NCBI RefSeq assembly: GCF_020509005.1
Contig: NC_063015.1
Coordinates: 4,464,001 to 4,528,000, forward strand
Direction of reading: 5' to 3'
Source: Fulvia fulva
Taxonomy: Eukaryota; Ascomycota; Dothideomycetes; Mycosphaerellales; Mycosphaerellaceae
DNA: 64,000 nucleotides
Made by a program: the position numbers and the translations under genes. Below the pieces are notes generated by a model that did not search any database, was not told where the DNA came from, and was given only the letters and a program-made list of their open reading frames with translations. Positions 53,901-64,000 of this stretch are shown here, piece after piece (positions within the stretch are counted from its first letter, which is position 1; the number at the start of each line of letters is the position of its first letter).

Positions 53901-56900
53901 CGTAGGGAATGTACGCGTACCGGCCTAGGGCTAAGTACTTCTATATTATACCTACTAGGCGTAAGAGCGACGACGGAGAGCTTAAGCTAAGTGTAATAGC
54001 TACTAATGATCTAGACTAATTCTTGAACAAGTAGTTCAATTATAACCCGAAGGAGAAGTTGCCGCCGATATACTACGATATTACGGACGCTTTCTTAGCT
54101 AAGGATTATAAAGGACTCCTACCTTACCGACTAGGCGTAGATCATGAGATTTATATTAAGCCTAATAGTCTATAAGAGCCACTATACCGCAAGCCCTACG
54201 GCCTAGCTAAGAAGGAGAACGAGGTAGTTAAGAAATAGCTAGACGGGTAAATATCTAAAGGGAAGGTACGGAAAGTAGGGCAAAAGACGAGCTAGTCTCC
54301 TATACTAGTACTAGTAGTACGTAAGCCTAGAGGTAGGCTACGTGTTTGTATCGACTATAGAGGATTGAATACGATCACTATTAAGAACCGGTATCCGATT
54401 CCCTTGATATAAGAGACGCTTAACCGTATATATAGTAAGAAGTACTTTACGAAGCTAGACATTATAGCAGCCTTTAACAAGTTACGGATAGCTAAAGGGC
54501 ACGAGTAGTTAACGGCGTTTACGACACGATACGGTATCTACGAGTGTTTAGTGCTGCCATTCGGCTTGTATAACGGACTAGTATCGTTCTAATTATATAT
54601 TAATAAGGTCTTATAAGAACACCTAGACGACTTTGTGTCGGCCTACCTAGATGACGTACTTATCTTTAGTGACACCTTAGAGGAGCACATTGAACACGTA
54701 CGGAAGGTTCTTACTAAGCTACGTAATATAGGACTTATAGTAGACATCGACAAAAGCGAATTCTACTAATAGAAGGTAAGGTATCTTAGGCTAATTATAA
54801 CCCCTAACGGCATCGAGATAGACCCCGAGAAACTCGAATGTATTTAGACATAGGAAGCTCCTAAGAACCTAAAGGATGTCTAGGCCTTCCTTAGATTTGC
54901 TAACTTCTATAGGCGGTTCATCGAAGTATTTTCGCGTATAGCTACTCCTCTTATAAACCTGACTAAGTCGGACGGACTAAGCAATCATAAGAACAGAAGG
55001 ATTTAATAGTCACTAGATTGCTAACGAGCCTTTGACAATTTGAAAGCTACGTTTAGCAAAGCCGGTATACTTGTATATTATATACTAGGTAGGGAAACGG
55101 TAGTAGAGACAGGTTCTTCAGATTTTATAAACGCCGGCGTGCTTTCGTAGTATAACGAGAAGGGTATACTATATCCTATAGCCTTCTACTCGAAGAAGTT
55201 GAGTCTATAGGAGTGCAATTATGAAATCTATAATAAGGAACTATTAGCTATTATCAAGGCTTTTAAGGAATAGAGACCCGAGCTCGCCTACGAAGTAGAT
55301 AATAAGGACTTATAGCTAGTCAAGATTTATACCGACTATAAGAACCTAGAATACTTTATAAAGACAAAGTAGCTGAATCGGCGACAAGCGCGTTAGGCTA
55401 AGTTCTTGTTATAGTTCAACTTTAAGATAATATACCGTCTAGGACTTTAAGGTACAAAGCTAGACAGCCTAACGAGACGTAGCTAGGACCTTCCGTAGGG
55501 GGTAAACGACCCTCGGAACTAGTATTAGCATTAGACATTGCTGCCTCCTAAGCGATTCCTTAAGATCGCCTTACTATAGGTAATAGTAGAAGATACGCCG
55601 GAAGAAGAGGAACTAGTATAGCTAGACCCTAAAGCTAAAGCGTTCATACCTATAGAACGAGATACGCCTACTAAATAACCGGCGACGCGTAAAAGTTAAC
55701 GGGAAGCCGAACTCGAGTATCGAATGTCGACGGCGTACGTAACCGATAACGAGCTTAAGACCGCGATTAAGGACCTATAGAAAGACCGCACTCCTATACT
55801 ACTATAGAGAGCGAAGATTTACCTAGCACACTATAAAGTAGATAGCGACCTGCTATATATTCGAAATCAATACGACGGCTAGAGCTTATAGGTACTAAAT
55901 GACTAAGCCTTATAGACTAGGATAATCAAGATAAACTATGACGCTCTAGTAGTAGGCCATCTAGGACGAGCTCGTACTTATAAACTCGTAGTACGTAAAT
56001 TCTACTAGCCTAGATTAGCGAGATCCGTACGTAGATATACCGTAAATTACCGTACCTACCGTATAACAAAATCTCTATACTCCTAGCTACTAGGATTATT
56101 ATAGCCACTTCCTATTCTAGATCGGCCTTAGAAACATATTGTAGTCGACTTCGTTATTAGACTCCTAGATAGTACTCTTGACGGCATAGTCTATAACAAT
56201 ATTATGACCGTCACTAATAGGCTTACTAAGGAAGTCGAGCTGATCCCTATTAGCGCAATAATAGCACAGAATGCGGCAAGGCTTTTCCTTAAATATATGT
56301 TCTGTCGGCGCGGGTTTCCTAACACTATTATATCAGACCGTAGTAGTTAGTAGTAGGTTGCTACCTTCTAGAAGAAACACTACAAGATGCTCCGTACAAA
56401 TCGCAAGCTAAGTTCTTCGTATTACCTAGAAACTAATAGACAGTTAGAACGTACTAACTAGGCGATAGAATAGTATCTTCGTATGTTTACTAATAAGGCA
56501 TAGGATAACTAGGTAGAATAGCTATACCTTGCTTAGTTCGCGATCAATAATTACCTATCCGAGACTACTAGTATATCGCCGTTCTACGCTACCTTAGGCT
56601 ATAACCCTAAGTTTATAGAGCGAGTTGACCTAAACGCTAGAAATAAGGGAGGACTAACTACTCTCTAGCGACTAGATACGCCATTAGTAGAAACCTTTGT
56701 ACGTCGAATTTGCGAGCTTTATAAGCACCTTTAAGAGGATATACGAATGTTATAAGCTCTCTAAGTAGAAGTAGCAAACCGCTACTAAAGCATTCCTCTA
56801 GACTATAAGGTAGGTAATTAGGTGTATCTTAGTACTAAGAACATCCGTACGACTCGACTATCTAAGAAGCTAGACAGGAAATATGCCGGCCCTTACTAGA

Positions 56901-57786
56901 TTACGGAAGTCATGCCGGCTAGACTCTCTTATCGACTGAAACTATTAGACGCTCTAGTAGGACTTAATAACTGCTTCTATACCTTACTACTATAACGAGC
57001 CGACCACCCCGATTTCCTACTACTTAAAGGGCAGTATCTAGCGCCGCTACTACCGATGACTATCGAACCTAACACTACCGAGGCTAATATAGTAGCCGAT
57101 ATAGTAGTAGTACCTACGTATATATACGAGGTGGGAAAGATCCTTAATATATATACCCGTAAGCGGGTAGGCAAGGTGAAGAAGGGGTATAAGCGTAAGG
57201 TAGATATATAGTATAAGGTGAAATAGGCTAGATATTAGAACGAGGAGGATAGTAAGACCTAGTAACCTATAGAGGATATACTTAAACACGCGGCCGCCGC
57301 TATTATAGACTTTCACTATAACCGGCCGGAGTTGTCTACGCCTATAGGCTTCGTAGCTCTATCTAACTAGTCCCTACTAGCTACTAAGGTGCTCGGGCTC
57401 AACACGATCAGAGTTATTCCGAAAGACACCGTTACGAATAAGTCGCCTCGAGCCTTACCTCTAATAGAATCTGCTCCGTATATATTCGATACTTGAGTAG
57501 AGCCTATAGAGCCTATAATAATACCTAACTTTAGTTATAAGGATTATACGCGAGTACTAGCCGAAGACAGACGTAGGTCTAGGGCAAGCTAGCTAACTAG
57601 GCAATATGTTTCTCGAAGGAAGCCGGTCGAGGATGGTCTTAATAGAACAAATACAATATTATTGGATGACGATAGGGCACTAGAGGATGATTAGGCGTTC
57701 GCGCGATTATAGAGCTTGATAGGCAAGTGGCCTTATAAGGTGGATAACGCTTAGAGGACTAAGGCGTGTTTTAGGAGGGGGGATAC
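50936..57786 (+). pseudogene. Gypsy-B gag-pol remnant with chromodomain
   Basis: Gag-like charged sequence to about 53300. [21 protein letters not shown] near 54310, [20 protein letters not shown] near 54450, LPFGLYNGL near 54555 and AYLDDVLIFSD near 54640 (active site intact). RNase H near 55080-55400 and integrase near 55950-56650 follow. Near 57200-57320 a chromodomain-like sequence (YKVK-stop-ARY, EEDSKT-stop-PIEDILKHA, IIDFHY; the aromatic residues replaced by stops fit Trp) identifies a chromovirus, a lineage that targets heterochromatin marks. No open frame longer than a short fragment remains. Confidence 0.8.
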
Positions 57787-57970
57787 TATTACGGGTAGCC
57801 CGCGACCCCCTACTATAGCTACGTCGGCCCGGCTGAACCGCGGACCTTCCGTATCGGGTTAGCGCGGCTTAGCTTTACTTTATAACTTCGCCGCGCCTCG
57901 CGCTCCTCTTTCGTAGCTTCGTAGAACAACAACTATCTCGTTCGGACCCTATAATACGCGCGCCCTTATA
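57787..57970 (+). repeat. Gypsy-B 3' LTR
   Basis: Starts TATTACGGGTAGCCC where the 5' LTR has TGTTACGGGCAGCCC. The 5' LTR instead has changes of its own (GTCAGCC versus GTCGGCC), so RIP hit each LTR separately. Confidence 0.9.
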
Positions 57971-57975
57971 TTTAT

Positions 57976-60932
57976 TCTCCGAATAATAGCCTACCTAAAG
58001 ACTCGAAAGACGAAGAGGGTACGTTCTATACCCTATCTAATAGCGAGAATAATTCGCTAATTTGGCATAAAAGACTAGGACATATAAATCCTAACGCCTT
58101 AGAAAAATTAGGCGTAAAGGTAGACAAAAACGATCCTAGGCTCGTAAATTACGACGTTTGCCTTAGGGCGAAATTTACGCGCAAAATTAATAAAATAAGT
58201 AATACGAGCACGAAAGCTAAAGCCTTCCTAGATAAAGTTAGTTTCGATATCTACGGTCCTATAGAGCCTAGGACTAATCCCGGACTTCGTTATTTTATTA
58301 GCTTTATTGATTATTACTCTAGATTTATAGAGGCGGATATAATTAAGTCCAAGTCCGAAGCTTTTCGTTCTTTTTATGCCTATAAATTACGTACCGAGAA
58401 TTCTTCGTCTAATAGCGTAGCCGATAATAAAAGGCCTAAGCTTAAGATCCTTAAATCGGATAATGCTCTCGAATTTCTAACTAAAGAATTCAAAGAACTA
58501 GTACGGAATAACGGTATTATACGCGAGCTAATCGCGCCGTATTGTCCGGAGCAAAACGCTAAAATAGAAAGGCCTAATCGTACTATAATGTCTAAAGTAC
58601 GAGCTATGTTATACGAGTCTAGGCTACCTAAATATTTTTGGGGAGAAGCCGTTTTAGCGGCGATTTTTATCTATAATCGTACGCCGTATTCTAGCCTAGG
58701 CTTTAAGTCCCCGTACGAAGTTAGGTATAGGACTAAACCCGACCTTAATAATATTAAAATCTTCGGATCTATCGCCTATTATCGTAATCCGAGTCCTATG
58801 AAACTCGAAACTAGGGCGAAAAAGGCTATTCTATTAGGTTATACCGACTACGGTAACTACAAACTATTAGATCTAGACTCTAGAAAAGTAGTCTTTACTA
58901 GAGACGTAAGAGTCTTAGAAGGAACCTTTTTAGATAGTCCTTAATCCGAAGAACCCGCTATAGTTAGCGAATTCGAGGTAACCGATAATTTAAAAATTAG
59001 CGAGGATATTAAAGCTTCTAGCGAACGAAATAAAATAGCTACGAAGCAAAACGAGCTAAGTAATAAGAGACTACGCTTAGATACGTCTAGGAAAAATACT
59101 TCCGGAAGCGTAGAGGCTCTTAGTCCCGCTATCAACCTCGATAATAGCGATTTTAGCGCTACTCCTTCTATAAATTCGTAAAATAGGGCTGATACTACTC
59201 GTTCTAGTCCTCTAGAAAATATGAACGACGACGTAGACTCTATATCTATAGAGGCGAATAAGGAATTAGACGGCCCGTCGATTTATAATAACCCGTTAAT
59301 TTCTAATAATCCGTTAGAATCTAATAGTTCTAAGACTTTAGAAGACGACGGATTAGAAGATGAGCTAGCGCTACTCGCTAATTATAGCGGGCAGACCGCC
59401 GATCCTATCACTTATAAAGACGCGATTACTAGTCCTAATAAAGTCAAATGGCTAGAGTCTATGAAATCCGAAATAGGCGACTTAAATAAGCTAAAAACTT
59501 GGGACTTAGTTAACCTTCCTAAGGATCGCGTAGCCCTTAAAGGACGGTGGGTTTATCAGACTAAAACCGACGCTAAAGGCAATATAATTAAATATAAGAG
59601 TCGGTGGGTCGTAAAGGGCTTTAAATAAATATTCGGAGTAGATTACGACAAGACATTTAGTAATACTTGTCGACCCGAAACTTGGCGTTTGTTATTCTAT
59701 TTTGCGGCTTACAATAATTAGGAAATAAAGCAATAGGACGTTGAATTAGCTTTCCCTAATAGCCCTATAGATAAAGAATTATATATCGAATAGCCCTTAG
59801 GTTTCGATGATAATACTCCGAGAGTTTGTAGTCTAAATATAGCGTTATACGGCTTAAAACAAGCCTCTAGACAATAGTACTTATACCTTAAGTCTATACT
59901 TCAAAAGCTAGGCTTTGTTCCACTTAAGAAAGACGAGGCAGCGTTAAAAAAGCTAATACGGGCATTATAATAACGTGCCACGTAGACGATATGCTTATAT
60001 TTAGTCCTAACGAAGGACTAGTTAGGGAACTTAAGGAAAACCTCTCTAAGTCGCTAGAACTAAGTGATTTAGGCGACGTAAACTACTATCTAGGGATCGA
60101 AGTAACGCGTAATCGCGAAAATAAGTCTATTACTCTAAGTCAAAAAGGGTATTTAGATAAGATCCTTACTAGATTTAATAAGAGAGGTCTTAATTCGGTT
60201 AGTAGCCCTATAGAAAATAGCCTACGTCTAGAAAAGAATAAGGAACAAGCTAGTTTAGAGGATACTCGGCTATTTCAAGCCGAAGTAGGGTCCTTAATTT
60301 ATCTAGCTACTAAAACAAGGCTAGATATAGGCTACGCCGTAGGGCAAGTAGCTAAATTTGCCTCTAATCCCGATAGCTCATATTTTAAAGCCCTGAATAG
60401 GATTTGGAAATACTTAAACGATCCTAAGGCTTACGAGCTAAAACTAGTCTATAAAGCGCAATCGTCACCCCTATTATTAGGCTATAGCAATGCCGATTAG
60501 GGGGGTGATTTTACGACTAGAAAAAGTACTACGGGATATATTTTTACTATAGGACCTAAAGCGCCTATAAGTTAGCGTAGTATCCTACAAAAATCGGTCG
60601 CGCTATTGAGTTGCGAAGCCGAATATATGGCCCTAAAAAAGACTATAAAAGAGTTCTTATTCCTAAGAGATATATATCTCGAGATAGGAATTAGTACGGG
60701 CCTTAATACTATTCTTACGGATTCTAAATCCGCGATAGAACTAGCTTATAATCCCGAACACCACGCCAAGACAAAGCACATTGATATACAATATCACTTA
60801 GTTCGAGATTACGTTCAAGAAAAAATAATAAGTCTAGAGTATATCTCTACGAAAGAAGAAATAGCGGATATTTTAACTAAAGCTCTAGACTCGCCGAATT
60901 TTAAGAGGCTACGGGACCTTATTTACGGCTAG
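57976..60932 (+). pseudogene. Copia-O integrase, reverse transcriptase and RNase H
   Basis: Continues after the Gypsy-B insertion. Integrase: the zinc region WHKRLGHIN near 58060-58090, the core FDIYGPIEP near 58240, KSDNALEFLTKEF near 58460, and PEQNAKIERPNRT near 58550 (the catalytic Glu is present). The GKSPYEV-like integrase C-terminus lies at 58690-58940. RT: WVYQTKTDAKGNI near 59550, a stop-riddled core 59620-59970, then the RT tail at 59991-60500 (LGDVNYYLGIEV). RNase H: LSCEAEYMALKK near 60610 and KTKHIDIQYHLVRDY near 60770. Three long sub-frames survive (118, 135 and 169 codons), each ended by a RIP-type stop (TAG or TAA). Not functional. Confidence 0.85.
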
Positions 60933-61863
60933 TTCTTATATCATACTAGTACTCTTTTATCCTATTTAGGTTGTGATCCCTATCTAGGTTTTTAACGAGA
61001 CTAGTTAGTTTAGAAAACCTTCGTACTCTTTTTCCTTTATTAAAGGTTTTTTAACGAGACGAAGTACTCTATAAGGCGTTAATCGGCGTAAAACGGCCCT
61101 GAATTATAGAGCTATATATAGGCCTTAATCCTAGAACTTAGTCAGGGGTAATGGTAATTAGTTAGTACTTTCATTGTTTTTCTTTAGAGAGACGCCTTTA
61201 GAGAAAGTCATAATTTTCGAATTTTAAAAATTCGATTATAAAATAACGGCTAATCCTACTACTATCAACCGAGATTTAGGATACTTTACTTAAGTATACC
61301 TAAAAGGTTTTGTAGACTAGTAGGGTAAAGAGCTGTTATTAACCCTAAAATAAGCCGTTTTTAACGTATCACTTTTATAAAGTAATATTAAGAGGCAATT
61401 CAAGCTAAAGTACTACTATATACTTAAGAGCTTAGAATTATCTAGAGATAGCGAAGTACGTACCTACCTTATAAAGATAGGAATACCGAAACGTTTTAGG
61501 TTTTAAGGCGTAAAGTCGCTAAAACGGTGAGGTTACCCCCGTTAAAAGTACCTTAATCCTGAAAAATTAGAAACGATGTTTTAAGTCTATAAGGAATAAC
61601 TATAGCGAAGCTTTACTATAGTTAGGAAGAGGTCTTTAACCTAGCTTAAGGATTATATCCGACTAGGAGGATAGTATGCCCTATAGACTCTCTTAAAATC
61701 GCGCGTACTTAATACCTTATAGCTATCTATACTTTAGAAAAGAGTATAGAAAATAGGCTATTTACCTAAAGAAGGAGAGAGTCGTCTCTTTAGCCTAAAA
61801 ACCCCTTAGTAGAAAGGTATTCTCGCCTTAATAGGTAGTATCGATATAAAGCTTATAGGGGTG
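60933..61863 (+). other. Copia-O 3' untranslated region
   Basis: Over 0.9 kb between the RNase H end and the 3' LTR, longer than usual for Copia. Some short frames occur but no domain is seen. It ends with the purine-rich TTATAGGGGTG. Confidence 0.5.
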
Positions 61864-62376
61864 TATTAGTTTATAAGCTTTATATAGCTACTTAGCGAGA
61901 TATACTATTATAAAGCGGTAGACTATCAAATCCGATAGATTCTAATAACCCGTAAGCTCCTAGCATTACTAGGATCGTACGGAAATGCTTGTCTAGGCCG
62001 TAATAGGCTAGCGCCGGACTACCGGCTTATAGTATCCTTAGAACTAGCTATGTTCTAATTATATTAAAATCTAGAACGCTCTAGGTGGTCTAGAAGACAA
62101 GCTATAGAATTTAATAGAATCTACGAGATATAACTTCTTACAAATCCGCTTCTTATTATAGATATACTACGTAATAGATTACCTATTACGTAGTATAGAA
62201 GGTTCTAGGAGTCTATAATCGAATACAAATAAGAGTAGAATAAGCCCTCTAGATAGGACAAGCAACAAAGCAAGTCTACTACTCTTAACTACTACAACCT
62301 CGACTATTATACTCGACTCATTACGACTATCTACGAATATCCTAAGGCTAGCTTCCGCTACGAACACCTTTTAATA
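61864..62376 (+). repeat. Copia-O 3' LTR (513 bp)
   Basis: Pairs with the split 5' LTR. A few base differences (C/T, G/A) and one 7-bp indel separate the copies. It contains a 15-bp inverted repeat with a 5-nt loop at 62163-62197. Confidence 0.85.
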
Positions 62377-62967
62377 TAGTATAGCGTCTTAGGGTCTACT
62401 AGTTCTAACCTAGAAATATAGAACACTAGGTAGATTTTTACGTCCTTTAGTAGTTATAGTTAGTAGTTAGCTAGTCCTCGTAACTCTTTAACGAGAAATA
62501 GTCCGACTTTTATATAGTCTAGTTTCCGGGTTTTTCTTCTTATTCTAAGGTCTTTTATAAGGAGATAGACCTTATCCCCCTTTTTAAGCTAAGGTACTAT
62601 TTATCGTTTTGCTCAAGATGCGGAGAGCTTGGTCTATATCTTCGTAATTTGCTTATTTATGTCTTTATATACCTTTCGTAGGTCCGATATTATAGTAATA
62701 GCTCTTTCTACTTACGGGTATTATCCCTCTTTACCGAATAGCGTAGGATACTTTCTATAGTTCGCGAAGAAAGGAGTTTCGTCTATAGTATTAGACTTAT
62801 AATTGTTTAAGGCTAGCTATACTATAGGTAGGAGTGATATCTAATTGTCCTACGCGTAGTTAACGTAGTACCGTAGGTATTATTCTAATGTTTAGTTTGC
62901 CCTCTTAGTCTAACTATCCGTCTATACGTAGTATACTATAGATAGTTTATGTTTAATTCCGATCGTA
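62377..62967 (-). mobile_element. Gypsy-A fragment (integrase C-terminal region)
   Basis: On the minus strand this reads as the C-terminal part of Gypsy integrase: YLRYYVNYAQDNWISLLP and AQLALNNYKS-like sequence near 62880-62810, FFANYRKYPTLFGKEG near 62760, GDKVYLLIKDLRIRRKTRKLD near 62590-62520, and a tail resembling the usual HPVFHISLLEP. It is cut on the left by Copia-O (62376) and on the right by the LTR of Gypsy-C (62968). RIP stops are present. Confidence 0.75.
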
Positions 62968-63165
62968 TATTACGGGCGAGAGTACTATAATAGGGTCGGG
63001 TAAAGACATATATAGTTACGCGAGCTATCTAAGAGAGCGCGAGAAGCGCGAGAAGATAAAGTCGCGCAAATCGAGCTAGCGGGTACTAGCGGCCGCTAGC
63101 GCGCGGGCGTACGGTCGACGATACTATATTACGAGATAGTTAGTAAAAAGGGCTATCAAGTAATA
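62968..63165 (-). repeat. Gypsy-C 3' LTR
   Basis: 198 bp; plus-strand ends TATTACGGG and AAGTAATA fit RIP-altered TGTTAC/GTAACA inverted termini. A polypyrimidine run follows immediately on the right, as expected for a minus-strand element. Confidence 0.65.
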
Positions 63166-64000
63166 GTACCCCCCCTCCTCGAATAAGGAGCTCCTACGAC
63201 GTTTCTACGTTTAATACTTAGAGCGTATAGAGGGCTATCGCTAGTACTAATACCGGTACTAGTTTCGAGAGCTTTATCGAGGAAGCTATAGTTATGCTTA
63301 AATATACGGCCTAAGGATTAGCGCTAGCCCGTATTAAGTTGCCGGCTAATCGAGTCCGTCGAAGGTAGGCTTAGGTTTGTCTAGGTATCGCTAGTAGAAC
63401 GCGATTACGAGTTCTTTATATCTAGGTAGTACGGCTAACTACTTAGCCTAGCTCCGCGTACGATCCTTCTAAATAACTATATACTATATATTGTTATACC
63501 TAATCTTAGAATCTACTAGATCCTCTACTTCGTATTCCTCCGATACCTAGCCTTCGCGTTAGACGATTACGGGCGCTAGTAGTAGTCTACGTTATCTAGG
63601 CATCCCTTTAGTTACTACGCGGCGTAACTTACTCGTATAGAACACGTTATAGATCTATATCCTATTACTAAGTTCGAGTTTATACGAGCGTCTACCTACG
63701 GCCCTAACGACTCAAAACGGTCTAAGGAACTTATAATCGAGTTTCTTACTTAGGCGTATAGTCTTAATATCACGGGCATCTAGTAGAACTATATCGTTAG
63801 ACTAGTAGGTAGGCGCTAGCGCTCGCCGAGTATTTACGGCGTCGGCCGTTCGTACTTACGTAAAAGTATATACGTCGCGTAGCTTATCTAGGCGGTCGCG
63901 GCGTATAGACTCGAGTACCCGCCGTATTTATACTTAAGTGTCTTATATATTATTGACTAACGCGTTAGCGGCCTCGACGTTAGGTACTTCCCGAGCTATA
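62968..64000 (-). mobile_element. Gypsy-C: 3' end of another RIP-damaged Gypsy
   Basis: A 3' LTR (62968-63165) in reverse, followed by the complement of a polypurine tract (ACCCCCCCTCCTCG, 63167-63180), then reverse-oriented coding sequence reaching the window end. On the minus strand near 63800-63620: DARDIKTIRLSKKLDYKFL and VGRRSYKLEL, the integrase tail of Gypsy elements. Inserted in Gypsy-A; the second border is outside the window. Confidence 0.75.

Larger units (their letters stand above)
50752..57970 (+). mobile_element. Gypsy-B: RIP-damaged chromovirus-type Ty3/Gypsy
   Basis: Inserted between protease and integrase of Copia-O, with TTTAT duplicated (50747-50751 and 57971-57975). LTRs are 184 bp: 50752-50935 and 57787-57970, differing at only a few CpA/TpG sites. 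A purine run (AGGAGGGGGGATAC) precedes the 3' LTR. Protease, RT, RNase H, integrase and chromodomain follow one another with many TAG stops. Confidence 0.9.
30350..62376 (+). mobile_element. Copia-O: outer RIP-damaged Ty1/Copia element with nested insertions
   Basis: Both LTRs are recognisable: 5' LTR 30350-30409 plus 43388-43833 (split by Copia-I) and 3' LTR 61864-62376. The pieces of the 5' LTR add up to 506 bp, matching the 513-bp 3' LTR except for a 7-bp gap. A primer-binding site follows the 5' LTR, and a purine run (TATAGGGGTG) precedes the 3' LTR. Coding parts in order are gag, protease, integrase, RT and RNase H, the Copia order. The 5 bp before (CTCTT) and after (TAGTA) the element differ, so no target duplication is present. 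RIP damage is heavy throughout. Confidence 0.85.

Noticed and set aside
1..64000. CRISPR arrays, bacterial operons, DNA transposons with terminal inverted repeats, telomere repeats
   Set aside because: No regularly spaced identical repeats with unique spacers, no terminal inverted repeats around a transposase frame and no telomeric tracts were found; the gene structure is fungal.

Overview
The window looks like a gene-bearing segment of a filamentous ascomycete chromosome running into a nest of retrotransposons. Genes carry short introns (about 50-130 bp) with fungal splice sites. The repeats are full of C-to-T and G-to-A changes at CpA/TpG, the mark of repeat-induced point mutation (RIP). 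The gene families (PQ-loop protein, BTB protein, nitronate monooxygenase, F-box-like paralogs, fungal sesquiterpene-cyclase type) and the CpA-type RIP suit a Pezizomycotina genome, plausibly Dothideomycetes. The class is an inference.

Layout. (1) 1-6470: the 3' part of a RIP-damaged Ty3/Gypsy element (+), with a long charged open frame on the opposite strand behind integrase and a proposed 110-bp 3' LTR. (2) 6.7-30.3 kb: host genes. These are a PQ-loop membrane protein (-), the 3' part of an LRR/F-box-like gene, a BTB protein, 14-3-3 with three micro-exons (-), an alpha/beta hydrolase, an SDR remnant (-), a nitronate monooxygenase, a zinc-ribbon-tailed protein, a disordered protein, a small Cys-rich membrane ORF, two F-box-like paralogs, a basic protein (-), a 409-aa protein with KRxS motifs and an ENGGND-repeat tail exon, UMP/CMP kinase with a small membrane-protein ORF 11 nt upstream (-), and the first 118 codons of a class I terpene synthase. 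(3) 30350-62376: one RIP-damaged Ty1/Copia element ('Copia-O') whose 5' LTR cuts the terpene synthase just after its DDxxD motif. Nested in it are: in the 5' LTR, a second Copia ('Copia-I', minus strand, 5-bp TSD); inside that, a composite LINE-derived insertion and an intact Copia-I copy with one 1508-aa polyprotein frame; in the leader, a 4.9-kb LINE (minus); between protease and integrase, a Gypsy chromovirus with a chromodomain. (4) 62377-64000: pieces of two more RIP-damaged Gypsy elements (minus).

The repeats give an order of events. The outer Copia has a host gene on its left, a Gypsy on its right and no matching TSD, which points to recombination between two copies. RIP edges fall inside elements (about 31.08 kb and 41.7 kb), so damage and insertion alternated. 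The most unusual object is the 34.04-35.98 kb insertion: about 1.08 kb of unrelated sequence fused to the 3' end of the LINE family, with a TSD and a (TCTA)n tail. This resembles the MINE (WEIRD plus LINE) composites known from Magnaporthe.

Limits: everything was read by eye. Domain names rest on recognised motifs, and exon joins on splice sites and reading frame.
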